A DNA stretch of 64,000 nt. It comes from JANNPJ01 sp965200525 (lineage in GTDB: Bacteria > Actinomycetota > Actinomycetes > Actinomycetales > Kineosporiaceae). Positions within the stretch are counted from its first letter, which is position 1. Every line of letters begins with the position of its first letter. The DNA is taken from assembly GCA_965200525.1 (NCBI GenBank), contig OZ241368.1, positions 4,030,001 to 4,094,000 of the forward strand, written 5' to 3'. Below the pieces are notes generated by a model, which was not told the origin of the DNA, did no database searches, and worked only from the letters and a program-made list of their open reading frames with translations. Of the stretch, positions 33,956 to 42,038 are shown one piece after another. Both the position numbers and the translations under genes were made by a program.

Positions 33956-34972
33956 CTACAGCGAGCGGGCCACCTGCCGGAGCCGGTCGTGCAGGCCACC
34001 CATGGCGCTGACGTCGCCGAGCACCGCCTTGGGAATCTTGGCCACCATCGTGTAATTGGTGTCGACCACGTTGGCCACCGGCGACAGCGCGGTCTGCGAG
34101 ACCAGTTGGTAGGCGTCGAGTTGCGACTGGCCGGTGAGCTCGGCCACCCAGTGCACGAGTTGCTGGTGGGAGATCCGGAAGGCATCCTCCAGCGGCCGGG
34201 TCGAGCCCGTCGTCATCAGATGGGTGTCGCTCTCCAGTCGGGGCCACGGCGTCGGCACGCCCTTGATCAGGTCGACGATCACCACCGAGTCCATTGCGCA
34301 CTCCACGGCGACGCCGCAGGTCTCGCCCTCGCCCTGGCGGGCGTGGCCGTCGCCGAAGCTGAACAGCGCGCCGGGCACATTGACCCCGAGATAACAAGTG
34401 ACGCCGGCCCGCATCTCGGGGGTGTCCATGTTGCCGCCCCAGTCGCCCGGCGTCAGCGACGACCGCACCTCGCCGAGAGCCGGGGCCACGCCGACGGTTC
34501 CGTGCATCGGATCGAGCGGCAGGTCGGCGGTGAAGTTCGTGTCGTGAGCGGCGTACCGGACGATGCCGGCCGGCACGTCGATCTCGTAGATCCAGGTGCG
34601 CTCGGGCAGCGCCGGGTGCAGCAGGGCGGTGGTCGGGGTGGCGGTGAGCGCGCCGAACAGCGGGACCGTGCTGCTCACGCCCCGGCCCCCGCGGGGGGTG
34701 ATCGAGACGAAGTGCACGGCCAGGGTGTCGCCCGGCTCGGCGCCCTCGATGAAGAAGGGGCCGGTCTGCGGGTTCAGCATCCGCGGGTCGCAGACCTGGC
34801 TGGGCAGGTCGGCCGTGGTGCGCACGGCGCCGGCGAAACAGTCCAGGGTCCAGGTGTCGATGACCGTGCCGGGCCGGACCGAGGCGACCGGCGCCACCCC
34901 ACCGAAGGTGTAGGTGAGGCGGGCCGGATCGCCGTCGGGTTCAGGGGCCCAGGTGGACCGCTCGATGCTCAT
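33956..34972 (-). CDS. Acetamidase/formamidase family protein
   Basis: A 338-residue amidohydrolase of the acetamidase/formamidase (FmdA/AmdA) family. It shows VCDPRMLNPQTGPFFIEGAEPGDTLAVH, THDTNF-like AAHDTNFTADLPLDPMHGTVGVAP, and FSFGDGHARQGEGETCGVAVE, all family hallmarks. Short aliphatic amides or formamide are the usual substrates, giving ammonia and a carboxylate. It follows the permease gene by ten bases, so the permease may import an amide- or amine-containing compound for it. Confidence 0.88.
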   Translation of the reverse strand: MSIERSTWAPEPDGDPARLTYTFGGVAPVASVRPGTVIDTWTLDCFAGAVRTTADLPSQVCDPRMLNPQTGPFFIEGAEPGDTLAVHFVSITPRGGRGVSSTVPLFGALTATPTTALLHPALPERTWIYEIDVPAGIVRYAAHDTNFTADLPLDPMHGTVGVAPALGEVRSSLTPGDWGGNMDTPEMRAGVTCYLGVNVPGALFSFGDGHARQGEGETCGVAVECAMDSVVIVDLIKGVPTPWPRLESDTHLMTTGSTRPLEDAFRISHQQLVHWVAELTGQSQLDAYQLVSQTALSPVANVVDTNYTMVAKIPKAVLGDVSAMGGLHDRLRQVARSL

Positions 34973-34982
34973 GCTGACGAAC

Positions 34983-36599
34983 CTAGTGAAGCGGGCTCTC
35001 CTCGCGCGCGTGGGTCTCCTCGAAGACGGTGCGCCCGATCGCGTCGTACACCGGCCGGTTGCGCGAGCGCAGGTAGAGGACGCCGGCCAGGCCCAGGGCG
35101 AAGGTGAGGACGACGATGTACGGGATGGCGTGGAAGAACGGCGAGCCCGAGGCCGCGCCCCCGGCGAAGTCGATGTTGCTCAGCAGCAGGTAGACGACGT
35201 AGAGCATGCCCAGGCCACCGAGGCCGGGGATGATCCCGGTGGTCAGGATGTTGCCCGGGGCCGCCTTCTTCACGTGGAAGTACCAGATCACCGCGACCGA
35301 CGTGATGGCCTGCACGATCAGAATCGCCATCGTGCCGAGCAGGGCCAGCAGGCCGTACTCGTACACGTACCCGCCGGTGGTCGGGTCGCTGCCGTTGTTG
35401 GTGAAGAAGTAGAAGCCCAGGGTCAGCAGCAGGGTGATCGCGGTCTGGGTCATCGAGGCGATGTGCGGGGTCTGGTGGGTGCCGTGCGTGGCGCCGAGAG
35501 TCTTGCTGGTGGCCGGGATCTCGCGGCCGATCGCGTACAGGTACCGGCTGGCCGCGTTGTGGAAGGCCAGGCCGCAGGAGAACGAGCCGATCACGATCAG
35601 GAACAGGTAGATGTCGCCGATGAAGTCGCCGCCGAGCTTGGCCTCGGCCAGGTCGACCCAGAGGCCGATGGCGTCGGTGTTGGCCTTGGTGATCGAGACG
35701 TCCTTGCCGTTGCCGGCGATCATCATCCAGGACACGAACGTGTAGAACAGGCCGAGCGAAACCACGGCGATCAGGGTGGCGCGGGGCACGATCTTCTTCG
35801 GGTTGCGCGACTCCTCGCCGTAGACCGCGGTGGTCTCGTAGCCGACCCACGACCAGAAGGCGAAGAACAGGCCGATCGCCGCGCTGCCGGCCGCGATCGC
35901 CGTCCCGTCGATCTTGAGGCCGGAGCCGCCGCCCTCGGGCAGGGACTTGAACGCCTCGACCGGGTTGATCGCCGACCACACCATGCCGTCCGGGCCGCCC
36001 CCGCTGAACAGCACCGACAGGGCCAGGGCCCCGAGCAGGACGACCTCGCAGACCAGGGTCACGGAGAGGAAGCCGGCCGCGATGTTGATGTCGAAGTAGC
36101 CCAGGACGCCGATCAGGGCGATCCCGACCACGGCGATCAGCAGCCAGTTGACGTCGATGCTGAACCAGCGGTTGAGGGCGTCGTTGCTGAAGTAGGCGAA
36201 GATCCCGATCAGCGAGCCCTCGAACACCACGTAGGCCATGGTGGCCAGCACACCGCTGGCCATGCCCCAGACCTGGCCCAGGCCGTGGGTGATGAAGCCG
36301 TAGAAGGCGCCGGCGGTGGTGATGTAGCGGGCCATCGACACGAAGCCGACGGTGAACAGGGTCAGCACCACGGTGGCGACCAGGAAGCCGGCCGGGGCGC
36401 CGATCCCATTGCCGTAGCCGACCGAGATCGGCACGTTGCCGGTCATCGCCGTGATCGGGGCCGCGTTGGCGACCGCCATCAGCAGCACCCCGACCAGGCC
36501 GACGGCACCGACCTTGAGGTTGCCGCCGCCGCCCTTGGTGGAGGCGTCGGGTGCGATCTCCCGTTCCAGCTCGTCGCTTGTCGCCACGGGTCTCTCCAT
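34983..36599 (-). CDS. APC-family amino acid/amine permease
   Basis: A 538-residue inner-membrane transporter with about 12-14 helices and the APC pattern: NLKVGAVGLVGVLLMAVANAAPITAM in helix 1, FFAFWSWVGYETTAVYGEESRNPKK in the middle (consensus G-(F/Y)E). APC members import amino acids, ethanolamine or polyamines. ATG 36599 is chosen over 36617. It is divergent from the aminotransferase gene with 279 bases between, and leads an operon with the formamidase and PhzF-like genes. The cargo is probably an amine or amino alcohol, by context. Confidence 0.85.
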   Translation of the reverse strand: MERPVATSDELEREIAPDASTKGGGGNLKVGAVGLVGVLLMAVANAAPITAMTGNVPISVGYGNGIGAPAGFLVATVVLTLFTVGFVSMARYITTAGAFYGFITHGLGQVWGMASGVLATMAYVVFEGSLIGIFAYFSNDALNRWFSIDVNWLLIAVVGIALIGVLGYFDINIAAGFLSVTLVCEVVLLGALALSVLFSGGGPDGMVWSAINPVEAFKSLPEGGGSGLKIDGTAIAAGSAAIGLFFAFWSWVGYETTAVYGEESRNPKKIVPRATLIAVVSLGLFYTFVSWMMIAGNGKDVSITKANTDAIGLWVDLAEAKLGGDFIGDIYLFLIVIGSFSCGLAFHNAASRYLYAIGREIPATSKTLGATHGTHQTPHIASMTQTAITLLLTLGFYFFTNNGSDPTTGGYVYEYGLLALLGTMAILIVQAITSVAVIWYFHVKKAAPGNILTTGIIPGLGGLGMLYVVYLLLSNIDFAGGAASGSPFFHAIPYIVVLTFALGLAGVLYLRSRNRPVYDAIGRTVFEETHAREESPLH

Positions 36600-36829
36600 C
36601 CGGTGTGGTCCGCGCACGACCTTCGTCGCGCAGGGTGATCGTCGGCCCGGCTCGTGTCGTCGCGGAGACAGCGGTGCAACAAACCGATTACGCCTGACGG
36701 CGGGCCGATCGGTTCCGTTGGTTCACGACGAATGGACGGTTGCGTGCATGTTGACAGCCGGTGCCTACGCTGACAAGGGTGTGCTGCGGGAACCATTTTC
36801 CAGACCAATTCGTGAATCGGTATGCGGCC

Positions 36830-36850
36830 GGTGAGGTGATCACCGGTCAC
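36830..36850. promoter_or_regulatory. GGTGA/TCACC dyad upstream of the aminotransferase operon
   Basis: GGTGA (36830-36834) is followed by the perfect palindrome GGTGATCACC (36835-36844) and GGTCACC. This nested symmetry lies about 30 bases before ATG 36879 in the 279-base gap between the divergent permease and aminotransferase genes. It is a candidate site for the GntR regulator at 41277. Confidence 0.35.
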
Positions 36851-36878
36851 CTTCTGTGCGGGCCTGACAAGGGTGCTG

Positions 36879-38177
36879 ATGACTTTCGACTACGAGCAGT
36901 ACCGGCACCGGTCCAAGGCCGACGTGCTTCGCGCGTCGGGCGAGTTCTGGAACCCGGGCAAGACCGATTTCTGGTCCGAGGCCGGCATTCCCCTGGTGAT
37001 CGACCGGCGTGAGGGCTACTTCCTCCACGACCTGTCCGGCAAGCAGCTGCTCGACGTCCATCTGAACGGCGGCACCTACAACCTCGGCCACCGCAACCCC
37101 GAGATCGTGCAGGCCCTGACCGAGGCGATGGGCCGGTTCGACATCGGCAACCACCACTTTCCCTCGGTGGTGCGCGCGGCCCTGGCCGAGGCCCTGATCT
37201 CGACCGCCCCGCCCGGGCTGAGCAAGGTGATCTACGGCAGCGGGGGCGGCGAGGCGATCGACATCGCGATCAAGACCGCGCGCCACGCCACCCAGAAGCG
37301 CAAGGTCGTCTCGGTGATCAAGGCTTACCACGGGCACACCGGGCTGGCCGTCGGTACCGGCGACGACCGGTTCAGCCGGCTGTTCCTCTCCGACCAGCCG
37401 GCTGACTTCCCGCACGTCCCGTTCAACGACCGGCCCGCGATGGAGCAGGCGCTGCGCGGCCGCGACGTCGCCGCCGTGCTGATGGAGACCATTCCGGCCA
37501 CCTACGGGTTCCCGCTGCCGGAGCCGGGCTATCTGGAGGCGGTCAAGGCCCTGTGCGAGGAGTACGACGCGCTCTACATCGCCGACGAGGTCCAGACCGG
37601 CCTGATGCGCACCGGCGAGCTGTGGGGGATCAGCAAGCACGGGATCAGTCCTGACCTGCTGGTCACCGGCAAGGGCCTGTCCGGTGGCCTGTACCCGATC
37701 TCGGCCGTGCTGGCCTCCGAGCGGGCGGCCGGCTGGCTCACCGAGGACGGCTTCGGCCACATCTCGACCTTCGGCGGGGCCGAGCTGGGCTGCATCGCGG
37801 CCCTGAAGACCCTGGAGATCACCACCCGGCCGCAGACCCGCTCGATGGTTCACTACATCAGTGACCTGATCGGGCGGGGGCTGCGCGAGATTCAGGCCGA
37901 GCACCCGGACTGGTTCGTCGGGATCCGGCAGAACGGGGTGGTGATGGGCCTGGAGTTCGACCATCCGGAAGGAGCCAAGTTCGTCATGCGCGAGCTCTAC
38001 CAGAACGGCGTCTGGGCGATCTTCTCCACCCTGGATCCGCGTGTCCTGCAGTTCAAACCGGGTCTGCTGATGACGCCGCAGCTGTGCGAGGACCTGCTGG
38101 AGCGGACCGCGAGCGCGATCGCGCGGGCCGAGCGGGTGGCTCGTACGGGGGCCACACGGGCCGAGGTCACCGCATGA
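36879..38177 (+). CDS. Class III PLP aminotransferase / amino-alcohol phosphate phospho-lyase-like
   Basis: A 432-residue class III (ornithine/omega) aminotransferase-fold PLP enzyme. The cofactor segments are YGSGGGEAIDIAIKTARHAT, LYIADEVQTGLMRTG (PLP-stacking Asp) and the PLP lysine in LLVTGKGLSGGLYPIS. The class contains omega-transaminases and also the phospho-lyases that split O-phosphoethanolamine or 5-phosphohydroxylysine into aldehyde, ammonia and phosphate. A small-molecule kinase two genes downstream makes the phospho-lyase role attractive. AAGGGTG precedes ATG 36879. It overlaps the ALDH-like gene by four bases. Confidence 0.85.
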   Translation: MTFDYEQYRHRSKADVLRASGEFWNPGKTDFWSEAGIPLVIDRREGYFLHDLSGKQLLDVHLNGGTYNLGHRNPEIVQALTEAMGRFDIGNHHFPSVVRAALAEALISTAPPGLSKVIYGSGGGEAIDIAIKTARHATQKRKVVSVIKAYHGHTGLAVGTGDDRFSRLFLSDQPADFPHVPFNDRPAMEQALRGRDVAAVLMETIPATYGFPLPEPGYLEAVKALCEEYDALYIADEVQTGLMRTGELWGISKHGISPDLLVTGKGLSGGLYPISAVLASERAAGWLTEDGFGHISTFGGAELGCIAALKTLEITTRPQTRSMVHYISDLIGRGLREIQAEHPDWFVGIRQNGVVMGLEFDHPEGAKFVMRELYQNGVWAIFSTLDPRVLQFKPGLLMTPQLCEDLLERTASAIARAERVARTGATRAEVTA

Positions 38178-39475
38178 CCGGCGACCCGCGCACCGACCAG
38201 ATCCTGCAACAGGCGGCCTGGGCCGCGCACGCCTATGCTGGCTACGACCGGGCCGGGGTGCGGGCGATCGCCGAGGCGGTGGCCGCGGTGGCCGCCGACC
38301 AGGCCGAGCCCTTCGCCCGCCGGGCCGTGCTGGAGACCGGGTTCGGCCGGGTCGAGGACAAGACGGTGAAGAACCGGCTGAGCTCGGCCGGCCTGCTGGC
38401 CGCGCTCGCCGGCCGCGATCTCGTCGGCCCCCGGGTCGGCGGCGGCACGCTGAGCCTGCCCGCCCCGCTCGGTGTCGTGGTCGCCCTGGCCCCCGTCAGC
38501 CGCCCGGTCTCGAGCGCCTACCGGGCGATCCTGCTGGCCCTGCTGACCCGCAACGCGCTGGTGATCAGCCCCGATCCGGCGGTGTCGGGCTGCGTGTCGG
38601 CGGTGGTCACGCTGCTGGGCCGGGCGGCGGTGGCGGCCGGCGCCCCGGACGGGCTGATCCAGGTGGCCGAGGCGGGGGAGGCGGCCCGCGCCACGCTGCT
38701 GGCCCCGGGAGCGGCGGCCGCGGTGCTGCCGGCGGCCGGGCGGCCGGTCAACGTGCCGGTCTTCGTCGACGCCACGGCCCGTCCGGGCCCGGCCGCCGAA
38801 CTGCTGGTGGCCGGCCAGGCGTTCGACAACGGCCTGCTCGACGGCAACGAGAGCGTGCTGATCGTGGAACGGCCGGCCGCCGCGGGGCTGCTGGAAGCGA
38901 TGGCGGCGGCCGGGGCCCACCGGCTCGGCCCGGCCGACCGGGACCGGGTCCGGGCGCTGCTCTTCCCAGCCGGCGCGTTCGATTCCGGGCTGATCGGGCT
39001 GGACGCCGTCACCCTGGCCGAACGGGCCGGCGTCCGGGTGCCGGCCGGCACCAGGGCGCTGCTGGCGCCGATCGAGTCCGCGCGGGCCGAAGAGCCCCTG
39101 GCTCACCCCAAACGCGGGCCGGTGCTGGCCGTGCTCGAGGTCGCCGACGTGGCCCGGGGGCTGCGGGCCGCGGCCGCGCTGGTCCGGATGGGCCCGCCGC
39201 ACTCGGCCGCGATCCACAGCCGGGTGCCGGGCACGGTGCTCGACTACGCCGCCGCGGTGCGGGTCCCGGCCCTGGTGGTCGACGAGAGCGGCAGCCTTCA
39301 CGACGCCCGGTCCGGCCCCGAACCCGAGACCCTGCTCGGCTGGACCAGGTTCGAGGTCCCGACCCCGGACGCGATCGGGCTGGGCGAGTTCGCCCGGCAG
39401 CCCGTGGGCCGCACCCCCGGTGGTCCCGTCCCGGCCTACCCGAACCCGGCCACGTACCGGGCGGCCCTCCGATGA
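38174..39475 (+). CDS. Acylating aldehyde-dehydrogenase-like protein without catalytic Cys
   Basis: A 433-residue ALDH-fold protein closest to the acylating EutE/PduP/AdhE group: LPAPLGVVVALAPVSRPVSSAYRAILLALLTRNALVISP gives the cofactor-site region, and FDNGLLDGNESVLIV matches the AdhE active-site segment FDNGVICASEQSVIV. Position 223, the catalytic Cys, is Asp here. The only Cys lies far away (SGCVSAV). So it cannot form the thioester intermediate; it may be a regulatory or binding protein or do different chemistry. ATG 38174 overlaps the aminotransferase stop; its own end overlaps the kinase start. I am confident of the fold. Confidence 0.75.
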   Translation: MTGDPRTDQILQQAAWAAHAYAGYDRAGVRAIAEAVAAVAADQAEPFARRAVLETGFGRVEDKTVKNRLSSAGLLAALAGRDLVGPRVGGGTLSLPAPLGVVVALAPVSRPVSSAYRAILLALLTRNALVISPDPAVSGCVSAVVTLLGRAAVAAGAPDGLIQVAEAGEAARATLLAPGAAAAVLPAAGRPVNVPVFVDATARPGPAAELLVAGQAFDNGLLDGNESVLIVERPAAAGLLEAMAAAGAHRLGPADRDRVRALLFPAGAFDSGLIGLDAVTLAERAGVRVPAGTRALLAPIESARAEEPLAHPKRGPVLAVLEVADVARGLRAAAALVRMGPPHSAAIHSRVPGTVLDYAAAVRVPALVVDESGSLHDARSGPEPETLLGWTRFEVPTPDAIGLGEFARQPVGRTPGGPVPAYPNPATYRAALR

Positions 39476-40482
39476 GCGAGCACGACCTGTCCGCGGACGG
39501 CGCCTCCGACCGCCTGGAACCGGTGGCCCGGCGGGCCCTGGCCGAGTTCGGCCTGGCCGCCGACTGCGGGCTGAGCCTGATCAACGTGAGCGAGAACGCC
39601 ACCTACGCCGTCCAGGACCCGGACACCGGCGAGCGGACCGTGCTGCGCCTGCACCGGCGCGGCTACCACGACCGCCCGGCGATCGAGTCCGAACTGGCCT
39701 GGATCGACGCCATCCGGACCGACACCGCGCTGCGCACCCCGACGGTGCTGCCCGCGCCGGACGGGCGCCGGGTGGTGGCCCTGACCGACGGCCCGGGCCC
39801 GCCCCGGCACGCCGTCCGGTTCGAGTGGCTGCCCGGCGTGGAGCCGTCGGCCCAGGACGAGGCTCTGCCGGTCTGGTTCGAGGTGCTCGGCGCGATCACC
39901 GCCCGGCTGCACGCCCATGCGCGCAGCTGGCCGGCACCGGCCCGGTTCACCCGGTTCGCCTGGGACTACGACGGCGCGTTCGGCGCGGTGGCCCGCTGGG
40001 GACGCTGGCAGGACGGGATCGACGTCGGCCCGGCCGAGCACGAGTTGCTGGGCCGCCTGGACGCCCGGCTGCGCCGGCGGCTGGCCGATTACGGGCAGGG
40101 CCGCGAACGCTACGGCCTGATCCACGCCGACCTGCGCCTGGCCAACCTGCTGGTGGACGGCGAGCAGACCCACCTGATCGACTTCGACGACTGCGGCCAG
40201 GGCTGGTTCATGTACGACTTCGGCTCGGCGGTCAGCTTTTTCGAGCACGACCGGCGGATCCCGGAGCTGGCCGCGGCCTGGGCCCGGGGTTACCGCACGA
40301 TCGCGCCGCTGCCGGCGGCGGACGAGGCCGCGCTGGCCGATTTCGTGATGATGCGCCGGCTGCTGCTGGTGGCCTGGATCGGCTCGCACGCCGGCACCGA
40401 CCTGGCCGCCTCGATGGGGGCCGAGTACACCCGGGTGAGCTGTGATCTCGCCGACGACTATCTGACCAAGGAGAACCGCTGA
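39472..40482 (+). CDS. APH-fold small-molecule kinase (amino-alcohol kinase-like)
   Basis: A 336-residue phosphotransferase, like homoserine kinase II, choline kinase and hydroxylysine kinase. It has TVLRLHRRGYHDRPAIESEL for the nucleotide site, LIHADLRLANLLVDG as catalytic loop and LIDFDDCGQGWFMYD for magnesium. Paired with a class III PLP phospho-lyase candidate, it would phosphorylate the hydroxyl of an amino alcohol such as ethanolamine, aminopropanol or hydroxylysine. This pairing is known for hydroxylysine and amino-alcohol degradation; its extension here is an inference. It overlaps the upstream gene by four bases. Confidence 0.78.
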   Translation: MSEHDLSADGASDRLEPVARRALAEFGLAADCGLSLINVSENATYAVQDPDTGERTVLRLHRRGYHDRPAIESELAWIDAIRTDTALRTPTVLPAPDGRRVVALTDGPGPPRHAVRFEWLPGVEPSAQDEALPVWFEVLGAITARLHAHARSWPAPARFTRFAWDYDGAFGAVARWGRWQDGIDVGPAEHELLGRLDARLRRRLADYGQGRERYGLIHADLRLANLLVDGEQTHLIDFDDCGQGWFMYDFGSAVSFFEHDRRIPELAAAWARGYRTIAPLPAADEAALADFVMMRRLLLVAWIGSHAGTDLAASMGAEYTRVSCDLADDYLTKENR

Positions 40483-40483
40483 G

Positions 40484-41266
40484 ATGTTCACCCCACTGGA
40501 CGGCCGCTGCGTGATCGTGACCGGCGCGAGCATGGGTATCGGCAAGGGCATCGCCCGGGTGATGGCCCGCGCGGGGGCCGACGTGCTGCTGGCCGCGCGC
40601 GGCGCCGGGCCGCTGGCCGAGACGGCCGCGGACCTCGCCGGCGAGGGCAGCGGCCGGATCGCGACCGTCGCCGCCGACGTCAGCTCGGTCGCCGACTGCC
40701 GCCGGATCGCCGAGACCGCGCTGGAGGAGTTCGGCCGGATCGACGTGCTCTGCGCCAACGCCGGCATCTTCCCCTCCGCCCCGATCGCCGAGATGCGCGA
40801 GGAGGACGTCGACGCGATGTTCGCGGTCAACGTCAAGGGCGGCATCTTCATGGTCCAGGCCTGCCTACCCGCCCTGGCCGCCGGTGGGCGGGGCCGGGTG
40901 GTGCTGACGTCGTCCATCACCGGGCCGATCACCGGCGTCCCGGGCTGGTCGCACTACGGCGCCAGCAAGGCGGCCCAGCTCGGCTTCCTGCGCACGGCCG
41001 CGATCGAGCTGGCCCCGATGCGGATCACGGTCAACGCGGTGATGCCCGGCAACGTCGTCACCGAGGGGCTGGCCGAGATGGGGCCGGACTACCGGGCCGG
41101 GATGGAGGCGGCCATCCCGCAGCGCCGGCTCGGCTCGGTCGACGACATCGGCTACGCCGCCCTGTTCCTGGCCAGTGACCAGGCCGGCTACGTCACCGGG
41201 CAGACCATCGTGGTCGACGGCGGCCAGGTGCTGCCGGAGTCGCAGGCGGCTCTGGCCGGGATCTGA
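40484..41266 (+). CDS. Short-chain dehydrogenase/reductase
   Basis: A 260-residue classical SDR with the cofactor motif TGASMGIGKGI, the NAG-type segment LCANAGIF, catalytic Ser in TSSITGPITG and the YGASKAA Tyr-x-x-x-Lys pair. The end IVVDGGQVLPES is typical. It probably oxidises or reduces a hydroxyl or carbonyl of a pathway intermediate. AAGGAG (40469-40474) precedes ATG 40484; it is in the same operon as the kinase. Confidence 0.88.
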   Translation: MFTPLDGRCVIVTGASMGIGKGIARVMARAGADVLLAARGAGPLAETAADLAGEGSGRIATVAADVSSVADCRRIAETALEEFGRIDVLCANAGIFPSAPIAEMREEDVDAMFAVNVKGGIFMVQACLPALAAGGRGRVVLTSSITGPITGVPGWSHYGASKAAQLGFLRTAAIELAPMRITVNAVMPGNVVTEGLAEMGPDYRAGMEAAIPQRRLGSVDDIGYAALFLASDQAGYVTGQTIVVDGGQVLPESQAALAGI

Positions 41267-41276
41267 GGACGACGCG

Positions 41277-42038
41277 GTGAGCCTCCCCGAGACCGAGATC
41301 GGGCCGGCGGCCCAGGACGCGCGGCGCCGCCTGCTCGAGCGGATCAGCACCGGCGCCCTCGGGCCGGGAATGCGGATCGGCGCCGAGCGCGAGCTGGCCC
41401 CCCAGCTCGGGGTGAGCCGCTCCACCGTCCGGCAGGCCCTCTCCGCCCTGGCGGCGGACGGGCTGATCAGCCGGGTGCCCGGCCGCGGCGGTGGCACCTT
41501 CGTGCGCCCGCCGAAGGTCGAGCGCGACCTGTCCCAGATCGTCGGGGTGCCGGCCCTGCTCCGGGCCCAGGGCATGACGGCGGGCTCGCGGGTGGTCAGC
41601 ACCGCCCTGACCCTGGCGGACGACGACACCCGGGCCGCGCTCGGCCTGGCCGCCGGGGAGTACGTGATCGACGTGGTCCGGATCCGGCTGGCCGACGGCA
41701 CCCCGATCTCGCTGGAACGGGTCCGGTTGCCGGCCCGCTACTTTCCCGGCCTGCTCGACCTGCCCCTCGGCGGATCGCTGTACGACCTGATGGCCGAGTA
41801 CTACGACACCGAGCCGCACGAGGCCGTGGAGCGGATCGAGGTGGCCGGCGCGGCCGAGGACGAGGCCTCGATCCTGGGCATCGAGCCCGGCTCGGCGCTG
41901 CTGTCGATCACCCGGGTCACCCGTGACGACGCCGGCCGGCGGTTCGAGTTCTCCCACGACCTGTTCCGGGCCGACCGCACGGTCATCACGATGACCTCGC
42001 GCGGTCAGTCCTCGTGGAGCCCGCTGAGCAAGCCGTAG
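41277..42038 (+). CDS. GntR/HutC-family transcriptional regulator
   Basis: A 253-residue regulator with an N-terminal winged helix (MRIGAERELAPQLGVSRSTVRQALSALAADGLI) and a UTRA ligand-binding domain (GEYVIDVVRIRLADGTPISLERVRLPA and later ALLSITRVTRDDAGRRFEFSHDLFRADR). It closes the plus-strand operon; its end overlaps the convergent reactivase gene by 34 bases. It probably senses a substrate of this locus and binds the GGTGA/TCACC dyad ahead of the operon, by inference. GTG 41277 has GAGGAC upstream. Confidence 0.88.
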   Translation: MSLPETEIGPAAQDARRRLLERISTGALGPGMRIGAERELAPQLGVSRSTVRQALSALAADGLISRVPGRGGGTFVRPPKVERDLSQIVGVPALLRAQGMTAGSRVVSTALTLADDDTRAALGLAAGEYVIDVVRIRLADGTPISLERVRLPARYFPGLLDLPLGGSLYDLMAEYYDTEPHEAVERIEVAGAAEDEASILGIEPGSALLSITRVTRDDAGRRFEFSHDLFRADRTVITMTSRGQSSWSPLSKP

